Assembly: GCA_949752735.1 (NCBI GenBank) | Contig: OX457036.1 | Coordinates: forward strand, 81,449,005-81,513,004 | Length of the DNA: 64,000 bases | DNA from: Lumbricus terrestris | Lineage: Eukaryota > Annelida > Clitellata > Crassiclitellata > Lumbricidae | Direction of reading: 5' to 3' | Shown: piece after piece, positions 46,078-58,615 of the stretch | How the letters are laid out: each line of letters opens with the position of its first letter | How positions within the stretch are numbered: position 1 is the first letter of the stretch | Notes under the pieces: model-generated | Database searches by the model: none | What the model was told of the DNA's origin: nothing | The model's input: only the letters and a program-made list of their open reading frames with translations | Translations under genes and position numbers: made by a program

Positions 46078-47437
46078 TGTAAAGAATCTCGACCCACTAG
46101 GGCTGGGCAAAAGACCACCAGGAACCGAGCTCCAGACCCTAGTCGTTAAGGCGATGTCCGTCCGTCGTGTAGTCCGGCGTCAACTGGGGATTGACGACTA
46201 GCCAGTCAGGCTTGAAACACTTTTATTCGACTTCAAGAAAACCCTCGTTAAGCTGTCCTCAGCCAACTTCTATAGCGCCAGAGTTCGGAGCAAGTTCGGA
46301 GCAAGTTCGGAGCAAGTTCGGAGCAATTCGCGTAGCGCCACTGTCTGAAAACTGATATACCACTGTCTGCAGTAATTGCCAACGCAGAATGCTGAATCGT
46401 CGTCGCGTAGAGGACCGCTGCTTCGCCAGCGCACGTCGAAGTCGGTGAAACGGGTCGGGTTTCGAACCAGAGTCGACGTCGTCGTTGCGTAGCGATAAAA
46501 CTGAACCACTGCGCTCACCCGGTCGGAGATGTTGGCAGATCCGGAGTCGAATGGCGTCGTCGTTGCGTAGCAAGAATCACCAGACCTTCCGTCGTCGTCA
46601 GCGTCGGATTCCAGAAGAGCTCGACTGTGGGTCAAGAATCGAACCCCAGCCACCAGCGTCGGACAGCAAAGGCTTACGAACCTTTCGTCGTCGACAGCGT
46701 CGGATCGTAGTCGTCGTAGATTCACGAAAGTCCCCAGACTTTCCGCCGTCAGCCGCGTCGGATTCCAGAAGAGCTCGACTGTGGGTCAAGAATCGAACCC
46801 CAGCCACCAGCGTCGGACAGCAAAGGCTTACGAACCTTTCGTCGTCGACAGCGTCGGATTGCAGACGTCGTAGATTCACCGTAGCGCTCTTCGAAGCGTT
46901 TTCTCCCGTACGACTCGTAGCTGCACTGCGCCTCGAACCTGTAACACTCGGCTGTCGCAGCTCTCTTCTATATCACGGCGACCGCGTCGGCTGATCCTTC
47001 CGTTCGATCGACTGTATTTCGACGACTGCTTCTCTGACTGTTTCTCGGTCGATGACTTCTTCTCGGTGACTGTCGTGCCTGCGCACGCACTCGTATATAT
47101 ACGTATGCGCCAAGCCACGCCCATGCATATATTATGTAGACGCTGGACCACGCCCTGCATATATTATGTAGTCGCCTGTCAGGCCCAGGTAGACGCTTAG
47201 CCACGCCTTGCATAAATTAAGTAGACGCCATGTAGACGCTTAGCCACGCCTTGCATAAATTAAGTAGACGGCATGTTGACGCTTAGCCACGCCTATGCAT
47301 AAATTAAGTAGACGCCATGTAGACGCTTAGCCACGCCTATGCATGAATTAAGTAGACGGCATGTTTCAACGATACACAGGCAGACAGGGACACGGACAAT
47401 TAATTAAAACAAACTGCAGGGGCCTATTTTTACAACA
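46078..47437 (-). repeat. 5' LTR, 1,360 bp
   Basis: Same length and, where compared, the same sequence as 41,331-42,690, including all internal repeats. Confidence 0.92.
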
Positions 47438-48198
47438 ATACGGTCACCTACATGTATATTAGACATAGTGAAGTCTACACTCTACGGTGAGAAATCGGCA
47501 AACATTTGTTCTGACACGGTTCCCCAGATGTCAGCATAAAAATATATTGGATCAGACGGTCGATGAACTTGGATGAAGCATTGGTAAAGACCATGATGTA
47601 GGAAATACTATATATTTCCTACATCATGGTAAAGACTAAAGTAGGCTACCTTTGTAATAGTCCTTCGGCTAGGGAACAGAAACTTTCAAAATTGTGCAAA
47701 CTATGCGAACAAGCAAAATATTTATATTTTACAGTATATAAAGACTGGTAACAACAATCAGCTACAGCCACATCGTGTCCGATCTTCTTAAGAATAATAA
47801 TAAAATAAAGTTATTTGCACTATATTTTTGGCGTCCCGGTGGCCTAATACATTTGACCTAATTTCGCGTAGTGTTTTGGCTAGGATTAGGACATGACCAT
47901 CTGAATTCAAAGGGTCGTGATGAGGCCGCGTTCGCAGTTATAAATATAAAATGTTCACAAAGTATACGCCTAATTGAATCCATTGACAAACTCGTTACTA
48001 CAATAATTATAATAATAAGTTATACAGTTGAGTCATGCATTTTTATGTGGATAACTGACTTATTATTTACCTTAGTTTACCATATTCTCAAGTTAGGTTT
48101 CAATCCTATAGCTTTCGTATACATGCATATGAGCTCTGTTACACATAGCCTACGTTACAGCACACATATGTACATTGTACATGTATGATACTGTATAT
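47438..48198. other. Intergenic with a perfect hairpin
   Basis: An 18-bp perfect inverted repeat (47,590-47,607 and 47,613-47,630) with a 5-base loop is the only clear structure; see findings. No gene is recognised. Confidence 0.5.
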
Positions 48199-48200
48199 TA

Positions 48201-50495
48201 GGGTGTCCCACGATTGCACAGGAAAAATTTTTTTCTTGAAACTTGAAATGCAGTCCCTCCAAAAAGTTTCCTTATGGTCCTATGATAATACCTGCCAAAT
48301 TTCATGACATTTTGAAAATATTTAGAGGACCCTCAAAGCTCATAGGCCTATAATAAGTTGTCACAAATTATACGTACGACATATCTGAGTTTGAAATTTT
48401 CGGAGATACACACTTTGATCCCACTAGCGTGCTTATGTATTGCTTAATAACATTATATTGTTCTGAAATACTAAAATCTACAAATATGCAACCTTATTGT
48501 ATTTGTGAATGAGGTTTTTCAAGCATAAGGACGACAGTTAAGCTTTCGAGCAAACGAATGATGTAAATCTGTCGTGCACTGGGATTGCAGGCCGTTACCT
48601 CTACATGACAATCATCACTGGAGTGAATATGCATAAAGTTAGCAGATTGTCAGTCTGATTGTTTTCTCTAGTTGGTGGAAGTACAAACATGTTGGTGTGC
48701 CAATGTTGACCTCTGGACCAGGACAGGAATCAACGGTTGCAGTTTGGATCCTTTGAAGTCGTGGCAGTGTGATGCATTAATTATTGGCAAATACTTTGAG
48801 ACAATGGCCTTGAATAACTGCATATTAAATAGAGCTTGCAGTGCATTGCACCCTTCTACATCAGCCATCAGTCGTAACATCTTGTTGACATCACAGAAAT
48901 CTTTTAAGTCCTGTTGCCTGGTGCATTCTTTGCGTCCTTGGTAAAGTTTGACCATGGTCTGTAATTAAGCTCTTCAAGCCATTTAAAGATGAATGCGCTC
49001 CAATATGGTTCACCGTCAACCAAACCCTCGACCAATGCTACTGCAGTTTGCATCTAACAAATCATAGGAATTCATTACGGTACTGAACAGCTTCAGCGTG
49101 GCCATCCTCTAATTATGACATCAAGAATTTCCTCAGCTCTTGGTATCCATAGTTGGATTGAGCAATTCGGTAGCATTCGCAAACCTGGTGCCCATCACAG
49201 AGCAAGTTGGATGGGTAAGGCAATATAGATCTAATTGCTTTATGAAGGAAACGAATCACATATACAGTTGACGACCGTGAATTACAGGCCATCAAACCCA
49301 AACAATTCTTAGATTTGTGGTTGACATCTACAGTCAGGCGGTGTTCTCATGTAGACAGTAGAGTTACTGCTCTCTTTGAATTAATCCAAAGCTTTATAAT
49401 TCTGGCAATGCTGCTCTAGACGGCAAGTCTGCAAATGATGCAACATCATTCTTGGTATACCAGTACTTAAGATATAGGAGATAGCAATTCTCTCTGTTCT
49501 TTCATTAATGTGGAATAACGGGGTTATCTCTTCCTAAAAGTTTTTCCCAAACCATGCTGCGTTCAAAGATAGTTTTCTCGATCTTTCAGTGAAAGAGTGG
49601 CGAGATAGCCAATCGTATAAGACCACGTGTGATTTTTCATAACATTGGTCTGTGTAAATGACTGTGCTGAACAAAATGACGCAGCTTTGATGCAGAATTT
49701 CAGCTCAACAATAACGAAGAATGGAGATCAGAGACAATTTCTCGTACAAGTTGTCGAAAAACACAGGCACATGTTTTCTAACCACAATTGTGACAATCTT
49801 GCTGACATGTGTAAATGTAGAACGTAGAACTGAAGAACAACTTGAGGTGTGTGCAGTGATGTAGAATAAGTAGATCAATATGAGAATATTTAGTGAAAAA
49901 ATAACGGACCAGACGTTGATTTATGTGTAGCTGGGGGTGCAATTATAAGACTTTGCTGTGTGGCCACTGGTCCTAGGAAAAAATAGGGGTTGAACCCCTC
50001 AGCCCCCCCCCCCAGAATTTCTTATCATGAAACAGATGAAGGTATGGAGGAGCTAAAACCACGACTTGTTACATTATCAAGAGTTTGTAATGACTACTAC
50101 CAATGATTAGTTGTGTGTACACTGATACTGTGTCCAAAGTCCAAAAATCTCAAATTTTTCTCGATTTTTGCATTTGTTGAGCGTAAGACTATGCCCAAAA
50201 TATCCATTGTATCCAATAAAGTTAGATACCTGTAAATTCTACCATTCAAGAGCTTTCCAATGGTATTAAATTTGTTATAATAGGATCAAGGGTTGGGATC
50301 TAAAGGCATTTAGAAGTTTGGACACATCAGGCGCAAATTATGTCAATAATTATGGGTAAAATTTGGGCGGCTTGAGGGACCCCTAAATATTTTTGGGGTG
50401 TCATAAAATTTTACTGGTGTTATTATGGGACCATATGGAAACTTTTTAGGGGGACTGCATAGAAAATTTCGGAAAAAATATTTGTTGGGACACCC
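48201..50495. mobile_element. TIR DNA transposon, 2.3 kb, unclassified, TA target
   Basis: Ends GGGTGTCCCA / TGGGACACCC are flanked by TA on both sides (48,199-48,200 and 50,496-50,497). The inverted similarity extends imperfectly over about 130 bp (shared words TGCAGTCC, AAAAAGTTTCC, ATGGTCC, AAATATTTAG). Inside, frames such as 48,668-48,955 on the minus strand are open, but I do not recognise a transposase. The body is probably a decayed one. The TA target suggests Tc1/mariner or a related group. Confidence 0.65.
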
Positions 50496-50759
50496 TACTG
50501 TATATATATATATAAACGTATACATACACATACATAAATGTATAGGCCCTATATAAATACATACAATTCATAATTTATATATAATTATATATATATATAT
50601 ATATAAAATGTGGATCTCTCACTAATTATCTTTCTTGGATTACCACACAATTCTCAAGTTAGGTTCTAATTCTAAAGCTTTCGTATGGGCTCTGTTACAC
50701 ATAATAGCTAGGCCCTAGCTAGGTACATGTATGCATAACACATACATGATACATATATA

Positions 50760-50825
50760 AATAATACCTCTGAGTAGGTACCTTGAAGGGGCGCTATATA
50801 ATTTAGACTGATTGATTGATTGATT
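50760..50825 (+). mobile_element. Solitary LINE/SINE 3' tail with (GATT)n
   Basis: CTCTGAGTAGGTACCTTGAA, GGGGCGCTATATAATTTAGA and TGATTGATTGATTGA match the tails at 2,969 and 36,390. It sits directly before the CATA microsatellite. Confidence 0.6.
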
Positions 50826-50827
50826 GA

Positions 50828-51100
50828 ATATACATACATACATACATACATACATACATACATACATACATACATACATACATACATACATACATACATA
50901 CATACATACATACATACATACATACATACATACATACATACATACATACGTACGTACGTACGTACATACAAACATACATACATACGTACGTACGTACGTA
51001 CGTACGTACATACATACATACATACGTACGTACATACATACATACATACGTACGTACGTGCATGTACGTACGTGTATGTACGTACGTACGTACGTACATA
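50828..51100. repeat. (CATA)n/(CGTA)n microsatellite
   Basis: About 270 bp of CATA passing into CGTA blocks. Long His/Thr/Tyr or Tyr/Val/Cys/Met frames on both strands are artefacts of the repeat. Confidence 0.95.
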
Positions 51101-51108
51101 TATACACA

Positions 51109-51786
51109 CAGGGCTGTAATCAAGCGTATACGCGGGTATACAGCGTATAGGCCTATACTCACTTCCGGGAAACGGCATCGTATAACTCACCTCCGAAAAC
51201 TAGGGTACACGCGGGTATAAGCCTATATAGCCTACCGCGTATACTCACCCCAGGCAAAGTATTTAGGCGTATTTCAATGAAATTCGGAGCGAATGACTAA
51301 AAAAGGTCATCAGGTTTATCGGACAGGAAAATTGTTCAAAATTTCAGAAGATTTGGGCCGGATGACTAAAAAAAGTCTTCAGGTTTTTCGGACAGGAATA
51401 TTGTTTAAAATTTCAGAAGATTTGAACCGGATGGAAAAAAGGTCGTCAGGTTTTTTGGGCAGGAAAATTTTTCAAAATTTCAGAAGATTTGGGGCGGATG
51501 GCTTACAAAAAAGGTCATCAGGTTTTTCGGACAGGAAAATTGTTCAAAATTTCAAAAGATTTGGGCCGGATGACTAAAAAAATGTCGTCAGAAATTTCGG
51601 ACCCAAAAAGTTTTTAGTGTTCGTTATAGGTCTACCTAGAGTTTTAGTGTTTGCGACAAACGCATAGGCCATAGGCGTAAAATTTAATGCTATAGGGCCT
51701 ATATGCGTATACGACCCGGCAAACGCAGGTCACGAAAATGAATGCCGGTCGCAATCCCGGACAGACCCGGCTCACTTTCAACCCTG
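51109..51786. mobile_element. Possible MITE with internal tandem repeats
   Basis: It begins CAGGGCTGTAATCAAG and ends CTTTCAACCCTG, hAT-like termini, but no matching 8-bp target duplication is visible. At 51,290-51,610 are about five units of 65-70 bp (GGATGACTAAAAAA, TCATCAGG, TTCGGACAGGAAAATT, CAAAATTTCAGAAGATTTGG). The open frame across them is an artefact. Confidence 0.45.
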
Positions 51787-52113
51787 ACATTGCAATTATG
51801 ATGATCCATGGACATCAATCGTCCATGCAAAACTTGTTTACTTCCATTCTCTGTTCTTAACCTTTAATCATTCATGAGTGGGTTGCATGACCATTGCACG
51901 ACCAATCGAAGATACCAAAAAGCCAAAACACTCAGCTGTGATAAAAAAAACCTAATATTTAAAACAAGTGGCTTTATTCAGAGGACATTAAAGCACAAAT
52001 CGCATATATATGTCTTTCTCATCGGAGATCTGAGGAGTTTTGTTCTTACAAATGATTCCGGAACTCCTGTATATAATTATAGACTATAAAGATGGAAGCG
52101 ATATGCAAGTTGT

Positions 52114-53094
52114 CTACGGATATTGTTTGGTTGCTGAGGTTGACAGAGCATCACACGTTGGACTCTTCTGCAGTAGATTGCAGGTGGAACAGGTACAGGT
52201 GTCACTGCGATGCTTCAGATGGACATCGCTGCCTCTGCAGCCGACCATCATCTCACTCACGTTGTGATCAAACCGAAGAAAGCTGGACGCCGGTGCTGGA
52301 TGAACTGACCAGCGGTCATCGTGGTCATCACGACGTGTCTGGATGGCGTGTGCCATCAGTGGCGGGAAGAGCAAAGATGGCGGCGGAAATGACGTCAATG
52401 ACGGTTGAAATGACGTCGACAGAGACGGAAGTGACGTAGGAACGGAGGAAGTATGGTTGTCCGGACGTTCGAAGAGTCCTGAGCGAAAGACGGACAACGG
52501 AATGGGATGAGTGGGAGCCAGAGCAGCAGCAGGCGGTTGTGGAGGAGGTGGTGGAGGTGCAGAGGATGCTGGTGGGTGGATGATGGTCGGATGCTGATGC
52601 TGGTGGTGTCCGATGGATGCGGCGATGACTGCGGCATGTGCAGCAGCCGGGTGGATGCGACAGATGTCGCTAACGAACCTCTTCATTTCATCGACGGAGT
52701 TCTTCAGCATGAGAATGTAGTTCTTGGCGAGAAGGAGCGTCGCGATCTTCGACAGTTTACGGACAGACGGACCATGTGCATACGGCATCACTTCCCGCAG
52801 TCCATCTAGGGCGGAGTTGAGGTCGTGCATGCGCTGTCTCTCCCGTCCGTTGATCCTCAGTCGAAGGTCGTGCAGCTCGGGCTCACCGAGGTTCCGACTG
52901 GCCAGGGACCTTCGACGCCGTCGTCGTCTGCCTGGCTTCCCTTGAGACTTCGACGGACGGCCTCGACCTTCAACGTCCTTCTCACCTGCATCGTCGTCGT
53001 CGTCTTCGTCTTCGTCGTTTGTGTTGGTCTCGCAGACGAATTCTTTGTACAGCGATCGATGATAATCATCTGACAGAATCTTCGAGATATCCAT
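52114..53094 (-). CDS. Olig: Olig-family bHLH transcription factor, single exon, 326 aa
   Basis: The bHLH domain is at residues 77-143: basic region [17 protein letters not shown], helix 1 [14 protein letters not shown], loop PSVRKLSK, and helix 2 [31 protein letters not shown] and NYILML match the Olig group rather than the related Beta3/BHLHE22 group (which reads ELRAVIPYAHS). Upstream are an acidic stretch (27-36) and a poly-Arg stretch (56-62) that can act as an NLS. Downstream is a His/Pro/Ala-rich linker, and near the end a CTCSTC cluster comparable to the C-terminal CPCSMC of vertebrate Olig proteins. It is intronless, like vertebrate Olig genes. It should act as a neural DNA-binding regulator on E-boxes. 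The start ATG is at 53,092-53,094. Confidence 0.92.
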   Translation of the reverse strand: MDISKILSDDYHRSLYKEFVCETNTNDEDEDDDDDAGEKDVEGRGRPSKSQGKPGRRRRRRRSLASRNLGEPELHDLRLRINGRERQRMHDLNSALDGLREVMPYAHGPSVRKLSKIATLLLAKNYILMLKNSVDEMKRFVSDICRIHPAAAHAAVIAASIGHHQHQHPTIIHPPASSAPPPPPPQPPAAALAPTHPIPLSVFRSGLFERPDNHTSSVPTSLPSLSTSFQPSLTSFPPPSLLFPPLMAHAIQTRRDDHDDRWSVHPAPASSFLRFDHNVSEMMVGCRGSDVHLKHRSDTCTCSTCNLLQKSPTCDALSTSATKQYP

Positions 53095-54174
53095 CAGTTT
53101 CTGTCTTCGTTTGAGTCTCGGAATTTAAACAAATCTTTCTTCAATTAACTCTGGAAAAGTTTCCACTGTGTCAAAACTAACCTTGACGCACGTCTGATAC
53201 ACGAGATGGATAATAAGTCTTATTGTTTCTATGATAAACTTTAGAAATCTGAATAGATATATGGAGAACAAATCTGTAGTGTGTTCTTATTAAGAACGAT
53301 AAGCAATAATGCCAAACGATGTTTCAGTTTTGTCTCTAATCAAGAGTTCGTTTGCAATTATTGCAGAATCCAAGAAACTGCTGTCTTTAGTCGAATCAAG
53401 GTTTGAATGAGAGACAAGATATTCCTGCGAACATATTTTCTACCTCAAATCAATATTTTCCCCGATCATTCGTTAGTCTTTTGGGCAGTGACCCTGCACA
53501 ACATCGATGCCCGTCTTCCTTCGCCACTCACAAGCATCGCTCCACCCTCGATGGTCGTTTCCTCTGTTGTCAAAAAGTGTCACCCGCTCAGACGCTGGGC
53601 AACGATTGGCTGGAGTTCTTACCCACTGACACAAGTCATTTGTCATTGTCCACTATAGGTGCGAGAATTGCCAATACACTTTCCCTACACATGGCCCACC
53701 ACCCCTCTTCAAATCAGTATGTCCAATGACCCTTGACCTCGCTAGATGGTCATTATTCGGCGCTGACCAGCACTCGATGACCAGTTGACCACTCGACAGG
53801 TGTGAAAGTGTGACCCGGTATACGTAAGAAAAGCACACGTCGCGTTGCACCGACAATGCTTCGTAGCAAATGACAGAATGATTTGCAATAGGCCTACATT
53901 AAACGGACAATTGACACCAGCATAAAATGACTTTCACGATCTAATAACATTTGTTACGATGGTTATATTATTATATAGTCCATAGGCTATACATGTATAT
54001 AGGCGCCTCTGTAGCTTCTAACACAACACTAACAAACACGAATTCCATTGTTAGTCTGCACCATAATTGTAATTATATAGATCTATATAAACCCAATTGC
54101 ACTATTTCACAAAGTTTGGGGTATCTAACAACAGTCAGGTTCAAATAAATTCTATGTTGCATAAACTAACGTGT
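53095..54174. other. Upstream region of the Olig gene
   Basis: Presumed 5' UTR and promoter region for the minus-strand Olig gene. No defined element can be called. The rest is intergenic. Confidence 0.4.
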
Positions 54175-54182
54175 GTGTCAAG

Positions 54183-54759
54183 GAGTGTAGGACATTTCCC
54201 CCCTGGACAAAACCCCCGGACAATAACCCCCCGGACAATAACCCCCGGACAATTCCCCCTGATTTAGCCTAGGACATTAACCTCCCCCGGACAATTCCCC
54301 CTTGCTGCACAAATAGCCTATTTCTGTAGGTATAATTTGCTCAAACTTAGTTCCAATTTAAGCAAGAACATTTCCATCAATCCAGCCCCAATTTAAACAA
54401 GAATATTTTCATCAATCCCGCTCCAATTTAAACAAGAATATTTTCATCAATCCCGCTCCAATTTAAACAAGAATATTTTCAGCAATCCAGCTCCAATTTA
54501 AGCAATAACATTTTCATCAATCCAGCTTCCATTTAAGTAAAATTTATTTTGTATCAATACGGCTTCTATTTAGCGAGAATTCTTTTAATCAATTTAACTT
54601 GCATACTTAGCACCGGCGTTTTATAGTACAACCAATTATACGCAATATGTTCTACCAGAGGGAATTGTCCTACCCTAGGGGGGAATTGTCCGGAGGGGTT
54701 GTTGTCCGGGGGGTTGTTGTCCGGGGGGTTTTTGTCCAGGGGGGAAATGTCCGCGCCTC
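54183..54759. mobile_element. Foldback-type MITE, 577 bp, 8-bp target duplication
   Basis: Duplication GTGTCAAG at 54,175-54,182 and 54,760-54,767. Each end (about 110 bp) is built of tandem GGACAATAACCCCCC-like words in opposite orientation, with outermost GGACATTTCCCCCC. Between them, 54,345-54,560 holds about six 35-bp units (CAATTTAAACAAGAATATTT, TCATCAATCC). No coding sequence. The 8-bp duplication points to the hAT or P superfamily. Confidence 0.85.
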
Positions 54760-54767
54760 GTGTCAAG

Positions 54768-55620
54768 ACTGTTCTAACAATGGAGTGCCTACGTCGCCAC
54801 GTCGCCTTTGCTCATGCGATAAATAAGCCTATTATAATAGGCGTAGGGCCTACAAATTGCAATTGCAACCATTTCAGTAGATTGATTCAGATACGTGTTG
54901 TAGGCTAATTATTGCAATCCTTGCTTGTTGCTGCAGTGTGCATGCAGTGTTTAGCAACACTGTGCCATATCAAAGATGATTAGTGTTGCCCTCCTCGGGT
55001 AACCAGGCTTGGGACTGGCACTGCATGTCAGACAACAAACAGTGCTGCAGTTACGTGTTAAATGTTAGAACGTGTTAGATTGCTTTATTTTTTTAAAAAT
55101 TTTTATACATGCATCTTTATTAGCCTGCATGCCAACTAGATTCTTTAAAAATAAACCTATAGCATGTTGATTATGTTATATACCAGTTAGATTACTTAAC
55201 TTAGGCTATGCATCTTAATCATAAGTTTGTTTCCTTAAAACCAAGCACAATGTAGGCTAGTATATTAGCCAGAACTTCAACGACTTCAACAACGCTACTT
55301 TCTTGATCCATTGCAAGTGCCAACAAGATATAAACCTATAGGCCCTATACCTAAAACAGCCAAGCATCGTAACGGTTGTCAACCACAGTAATACAATACA
55401 GTAGGCCTACCAATAATATTATGTCTTTGGGGGCATAGGCCTATAACTATAGAAGGTTGCGATCAGATTTACTGTCTGTTGCACCATATAATATATGTCC
55501 TATACGAACTGAAATTGGCCGATGGCGTGTCTGAAACTATATAACTAATAGGCCTAGGCCTGTATACGATATAGGCTACATTTAGGCCTAGTCTATACTG
55601 CAGGAGAGAAGCGGTAGACT
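54768..55620. other. No gene recognised
   Basis: Rich in TAGGCCTA-type words; no supported features. Confidence 0.45.
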
Positions 55621-55624
55621 GGGT

Positions 55625-55830
55625 CGGTTAGCTGCATCGGTAAGAGCGCTGGCCGCGCGTCTACATATACGCGACTCTGCGAAGGAGAGCGTGCATGCGG
55701 GCAGCGGTTCTCTTCCCGAAAGTGGCTATTTCAGAGATTCAAAATCTCGGGTTGGCACGGTCCGTCCACGGGACCTAAATGGCGTGGCGGTGGCGACACT
55801 AATCATCATTGAAATAATGGCAGTGTCGTT
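55625..55830 (+). mobile_element. tRNA-derived SINE, second family, copy 2
   Basis: GTTAGCTGCATCGGTAAGAG (A box), GCAGCGGTTCTCTTCCC (B box), AAAATCTCGGGTTGGCACGG and GGCGTGGCGGTGG occur in the same order as at 37,145-37,330. Confidence 0.65.
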
Positions 55831-57139
55831 AAACATGTAACACAGAAGCGGTAGTTTGAAGCCCATGCATGTGCAGTTGTGCACGCACTGTTCTCAAAGG
55901 CAACTGCCATTAAAGAGGATATTTTCATTCATAGCGATTATATTATTATTCATCTCGCGTTGAATTTGCAATGCTTGCACAGACAGTTGATAACATGCAT
56001 TTATATAAAAGGGAGATAAATTACAGAAATAAACACGGAGACAAGAAGTGGATAAAACAAAGAAATAGATAAAATACACAGTAGCCTATAATACGCACGG
56101 AAACAATAAATATAGTCACACAAACATAGCCTATAGGCCTACAAAGAAATAGAACGACGAAATATATAGGGACCACCGGAGACATACAGAACCAGAGGTA
56201 TAGGTACATGTAGGCCTATACGAACAAGTTTACATGCCTAGACTGCAGCACATAATATAGGCCTATTACAGCCGATTCTGCATCCATAACAGAAAAATAA
56301 ATAGCATTATTAGACGCCCAACACGAGACAAAACGTAGCACATATCCCGCTAACAGGTTCGTCATTCTAATTTCTAATGCCAGATTTCAAGACGACATCA
56401 ACAAACAGATATGCGCCCATGGCCTTTAGAAACAAAGCTATCGTCATCTACTCTCTACTCAGTCTACAGTATTCATGCACCTAGAAATGATAGAGATCAA
56501 GTGAACAGAGTTGCTTCCAAATTGACCCGTACGTTTGCTTGTTAAGGTATAGGGCCTGTACCCGACGCCATAAATCTTTTTCATTCCACATCGAAACACT
56601 TCACATCAGACGTACAGCAACTGAGGTCGTGAACTGAAATTTATTGACGCATTAACGGCCAATCCAATGTCCCTCTGAGTTGAAAAGGCATCGTCGACCA
56701 CAGCATTCGACTGGCAGCCACATTAGGTGGAGACGTGTTCCAGCCATCGATATTAATAGAACTGGATTGCGCTTAGTCTATGCTCGCTGCACAAAAATGT
56801 GCGGTCGGCGGACAGACAATCGAGATCTATTTTTAGATCATGCCGCCATCTTAAAGCTACAAGTGTTCAGATGTGCGCTTGATATCCTGATGTCTCGATT
56901 AAAACCTTCGGTTACAGAACATTTCCAAATTCATTGCAAACTGACCAACTCTTAGTTGTTGCTTAGTTATCATACTACGACTTGAACAAATTATTATGTG
57001 TTGTTACCCCGTAGACTTTTTGCAAGACTCCAAAAACAGCGACCTGGCCAGTGCGGACTTCATTTAAGAAGCTTATTATTATAGCACCGATATTTCAGCT
57101 GGTCTCTCTGGCACAATTTCTGTGGACGCTGAGTTGTCC
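55831..57139. other. No gene recognised
   Basis: Open stretches (for example 56,680-56,955) have no recognisable homology or splice context. Confidence 0.4.
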
Positions 57140-57400
57140 GAATATGCATTCATTCACTCCAGAATTTATATAACGCTTCTTCGAGGGTCTTCTCAGAAGT
57201 TTGTATGCACACTTGTTATAGCGCCCCTTCAAGCTCACTACTCGGAGGCGCTCCCGACTACAGCGCGGACACTGCATTGGAGTTTCACGCGAAAGCGCTG
57301 AGCAATTACGAGTGAAGGAATTGCCCAAGATCCCTACGCGGCGACTTGAAGCGGATTCGAACCTGCAACCCGTGCTACCGACTCTAGCATAGTGTTCGGC
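57140..57400 (-). mobile_element. tRNA-derived SINE, first family, copy 2
   Basis: The minus strand has the B box GCAGGTTCGAATCCGC, CGTAGGGATCTTGGGCAATT, CGGGAGCGCCTCCGAGTAG and GAAGGGGCGCTATAACAAGTG, in the same order as at 35,800-36,390. A further GAAGAAGCGTTATATAAATT tail lies beyond, so two tails are joined. Confidence 0.7.
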
Positions 57401-58615
57401 TCAGTAAAAAATGTCTCGGTAAGAGCCCCAGGAAAAAGACATAGCTCCTGTGGAGCACATTCCAGACAACAGCCCACCATGGAAAAGGCTAAATTCTGCA
57501 TGGTTGCAGTTTGCCTAATTATGGAAGTGGGGAACAAATCTCCGCCATGGTAGAAATTTGGTGTGGAGGCTATTTGTATGGACTGCAAGGCCAGGCCATT
57601 GTGCATTGTTTCAAAGCCCTTCTAAAAACTTAGACATCAAGTGTTACTGTCATGGTACTCCTAAATATAGCAAAGCATGGGCTATAGTTCTTCCTACCCC
57701 CAAAGTCCTAACCTGCGTCTCACAGTGATGGGTGGGGGTGAACAGCTAAGTAGAAAATTTCCTAGAGGCAAAAACAGTGGCGAAAAACTGACTGAAGTGA
57801 TTCACGGGGTGGACAGGCTCACCGGAAACCCTGACAAACAGCTGGCAAACGCAAAAGGCAGGTGCTGGAAGGAAACCCAAGGCCGTAGCAATAGGATGGG
57901 GGTTTAACAATAAGAGAGAGGAATCGTCACCATCTGGAAAACATACACAGAAACCTCAACATGATTATGCACCTAATTCAAAAAGTGGGTTCCGAGTCAG
58001 ATTATCCCTGAGGAAGTCAAAGTCCTCACCACTACTCCTCAGCAGCACCAGGGATGCACCAGAGTGTAAGGTGACAGGACGTAGATCCATGGACTTATGG
58101 GGGGAAATTAACCCGCATACCTTGCGAATCACGGTTCTTTTCCTTTGTAGGGGATATAATCTGCTGAGGAGTGCCAGGATCACCCAGGTGACTGTTTCCT
58201 ATATCAGCTATCTGGTTATCAGGCATGTAGCAACACACACATTAAATCGGCTTAGCCAATAACTCGTGAATTTATTACAGGATATAATTAACATACAAAA
58301 ACATTGCTTACAATTGATTAAAACTGCTCTCTTTGCATGTAAAACAAAGTGCTCTTTAATTAAATCAACAAATTGCTAATTAACAATTTGAAATATTACA
58401 ATGGTCACTTAAAGACACGTAAAATTTCAACATCAACTAAATTATGTCATTGCAATAATATTAGCATCATATTACAAAATTCATTTCCTAACTCAAGGAC
58501 ACTTGCACAAATAAAGTAACAGAAGCTTAGCAAAACATAAGCTTAACACACTAATTGTTCCATGAGAATAAAAAAACAATTCTATAAGCATAGCTGACCA
58601 AACAATAATTATCTC
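57401..58615. other. No gene recognised
   Basis: This may include the 3' flank or terminus of the transposon carrying the transposase fragment at 58,616, but I could not define ends. Confidence 0.4.

Larger units (their letters stand above)
41331..47437 (-). mobile_element. Gypsy-type LTR retrotransposon, internally deleted
   Basis: Two 1,360-bp LTRs (41,331-42,690 and 46,078-47,437; TGTAAAG...ACAACA) and a 4-bp duplication ATAC at 41,327-41,330 and 47,438-47,441. The minus-strand purine tract at the 42,690 boundary and a TGG primer site next to 46,078 give the orientation. The two LTRs appear identical wherever I compared them, so this is a very recent insertion. RT, RNase H and integrase core are missing from its single long frame. 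Confidence 0.93.

Noticed and set aside
48668..48955. 95-codon frame inside the TIR transposon as a transposase
   Set aside because: Open on both strands and without a catalytic motif I can identify, so I did not call a product.
50708..51190. Long Tyr/Val/Cys/Met and His/Thr/Tyr frames
   Set aside because: Products of the (CATA)n/(CGTA)n microsatellite.
56680..56955. Basic 91-codon open frame
   Set aside because: No recognisable homology; probably chance in intergenic DNA.
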